A DNA stretch of 7,144 bases from Clostridia bacterium (lineage in GTDB: Bacteria > Bacillota_A > Clostridia > Christensenellales > CAG-138): contig JAFZJT010000047.1 in assembly GCA_017553815.1 (NCBI GenBank), forward strand, positions 1 to 7,144. The letters are read 5' to 3'. The position numbers were made by a program, and so were the translations under genes. The notes under the pieces are model-generated. The model searched no databases and was not told the origin of the DNA. It was given only the letters and a program-made list of their open reading frames with translations. Positions 6,009 through 7,144 of the stretch are shown here, piece after piece (position 1 is the first letter of the stretch; the number at the start of each line of letters is the position of its first letter).

Positions 6009-7144
6009 ATGAAAAAAGTATTCGCTATCCTCATCTCCGCCCTCATGCTCTTTACCTGTATCACCGTTCCGGTGAGCGCGGAAAGGGTGGGGGCGACCCC
6101 CAATGACGCCGCTTCTTTGGATGAAGCGCTGAACATCCCCGGCGGAAGCCTCCGCTTCAGCACCGACACGCAGTACCCCTGGGTCGTTGACGGCGACGCC
6201 GCCAAGAGCAGCAACGAGGGCGTTGCGAGCTCGACCTCCTCGGTTTGGATAAACTTCACCGCGAGCGCGGGCGATGTTATCCAGTTCGATTGGATCTCGA
6301 TGGGCGAGGGCTCCGACGCGCAGGACTGGGACGGTCTTCGCGTTTACCTTGACGGCACCAAGATTCTCCATAAGAGCGCGGGTCATCCCGATTGGGAGCA
6401 CTATCAGCAGGAGGTCGCCGCGGGCGAGCACGAGCTGAAGTTCACCTACAAGAAGGACAGCAGCATCGACAAGGAAGGCGACTGCGCCAAGATAGACAAC
6501 GTGCACGTCGGCGCGCCCATCCTTCCCACCTCCATCTCCGTTCAGCCCGTCACCGTTATCGCAGGCCGCAGCGAGCGCGCGGAATTCACCGTGAACCCCT
6601 CCTACGCCTACGACAAGAGCGTTACCTATGCGACGGCGGACGCGAGCATCGCAACGGTGAACGCAAACGGCGGCGTGTTCGGCGTTTCCGAGGGCACCAC
6701 CACCCTGACCGTAACGAGCGCCGCAAATCCCTCGGTTTCCGGCACGGCGACCGTCACCGTTCTTCCCTCCACCGGCGCGGCGCAGCTCTTCGGCTTCTGC
6801 CTTGACGACGTGAACGGCGGAGCGCTCAACGGCAATCTCGTTTCGTTCTTCTCGGATGCGCCCTCCGTGGTCACCACCGAGACCTATTTCGAGAAAAACA
6901 CCTATTCCTTTGCTTTCGCGGGCGGCAATATCTACGGCTACGTCTACGATTCAAACGGCTCCGACACCCGCTTCTTCGTTATGAACGCGGAGACCTTCGA
7001 GGTCACCTATCCCGGCACGAGCTATCCCGCGGGCATGCTCGCGATGGCGTATAACCACGCGAACGGCACCATGTACGGCATCAGCGCACATCGAAACAAC
7101 AATAAGCTCGTTTCCATCGATATCGCGACCGGCTACGTTACCGA
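6009..7144 (+). CDS. Secreted jelly-roll, Big_2, propeller protein of the same family (3' partial)
   Basis: The frame starts at ATG 6009, preceded by GGAG (5999-6002) with a six-base gap, and stays open to the window end (378 codons seen). Residues 1-24 form a signal peptide (MKKVFAILISALMLFTC core, cleavage after V-S-A). Residues about 38-168 match the jelly-roll-like domain (DWDGLRVYLDG, AGEHELKFTYKKD, GDCAKIDNV). Residues 174-251 are Big_2 (DASIATVNANGGVFGVSEGTTTLTV). From about 258 the propeller-like repeats begin (FAGGNIYGYVYDSNG, FFVMNAETFEV, AMAYNHANGTMYGI, SIDIATGYV). The first conserved cysteine of the jelly-roll domain is M98 here, while the second (C159) remains. A dockerin, perhaps with adhesin modules before it, is expected downstream but not seen. 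The gene lies 79 bases after gene C and is probably in the same operon. Confidence 0.93.
   Translation, partial: MKKVFAILISALMLFTCITVPVSAERVGATPNDAASLDEALNIPGGSLRFSTDTQYPWVVDGDAAKSSNEGVASSTSSVWINFTASAGDVIQFDWISMGEGSDAQDWDGLRVYLDGTKILHKSAGHPDWEHYQQEVAAGEHELKFTYKKDSSIDKEGDCAKIDNVHVGAPILPTSISVQPVTVIAGRSERAEFTVNPSYAYDKSVTYATADASIATVNANGGVFGVSEGTTTLTVTSAANPSVSGTATVTVLPSTGAAQLFGFCLDDVNGGALNGNLVSFFSDAPSVVTTETYFEKNTYSFAFAGGNIYGYVYDSNGSDTRFFVMNAETFEVTYPGTSYPAGMLAMAYNHANGTMYGISAHRNNNKLVSIDIATGYVT

Noticed and set aside
3629..6259. 876-codon open frame on the minus strand, antisense to gene C
   Set aside because: Its codons are exactly in register with gene C codons, so it is open simply because gene C avoids TTA, CTA and TCA. 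The translation is rich in R, H, A and V without domain structure. The + strand gene has a ribosome binding site, signal peptide and recognised domains.
5868..6506. Minus-strand open frame of 212 codons spanning the C-D junction
   Set aside because: It overlaps the dockerin end of gene C, the hairpin spacer and the start of gene D, all of which have clear + strand functions. It is a composition shadow.

Overview
The window is about 60% GC by eye and reads as a stretch of chromosome from an anaerobic gut-type Clostridia member (Oscillospirales or Christensenellales-like, probably uncultured). The evidence is strong AAGGAG-type ribosome binding sites, Gram-positive style signal peptides, and type I dockerin modules ending every complete protein. 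The taxonomic placement is inference; no marker gene is present.

All four genes lie on the + strand and belong to one paralogous family of large exported modular proteins. Gene A (1-1531, 5' end outside the window) ends with the last strand of a beta-propeller, an InlB/Flg_new-type repeat, two near-identical cleaved-adhesin (choice-of-anchor J) modules joined by a Pro-Thr linker, and a dockerin. A strong intrinsic terminator follows (1560-1596). A 237-base intergenic region then carries a good sigma-A promoter (TTGAAA-N17-TATACT, 1695-1723) overlaid by an inverted repeat.

Gene B (1769-3451) is the minimal form: signal peptide, jelly-roll-like domain, Big_2 Ig-like domain, beta-propeller, dockerin. 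Gene C (3527-5929) has the same order, with an InlB-type repeat plus one cleaved-adhesin module inserted between propeller and dockerin. Gene D (6009 to beyond the window end) starts like B and C and is cut inside its propeller. B, C and D are separated by only 75 and 79 bases, and each spacer carries the same GC-rich hairpin element. They probably form one operon read from the 1695-1723 promoter, with partial attenuation or processing between genes.

No catalytic domain, cohesin, sortase signal or S-layer homology module is visible. The most economical reading is a locus that makes a set of secreted, dockerin-tagged, non-enzymatic binding or structural proteins. They would be delivered to a cohesin-bearing scaffold or to each other at the cell surface. 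The family diversifies by adding or duplicating cassettes just upstream of the dockerin. What it binds cannot be read from the sequence. Very long antisense open frames exist but are by-products of codon usage.
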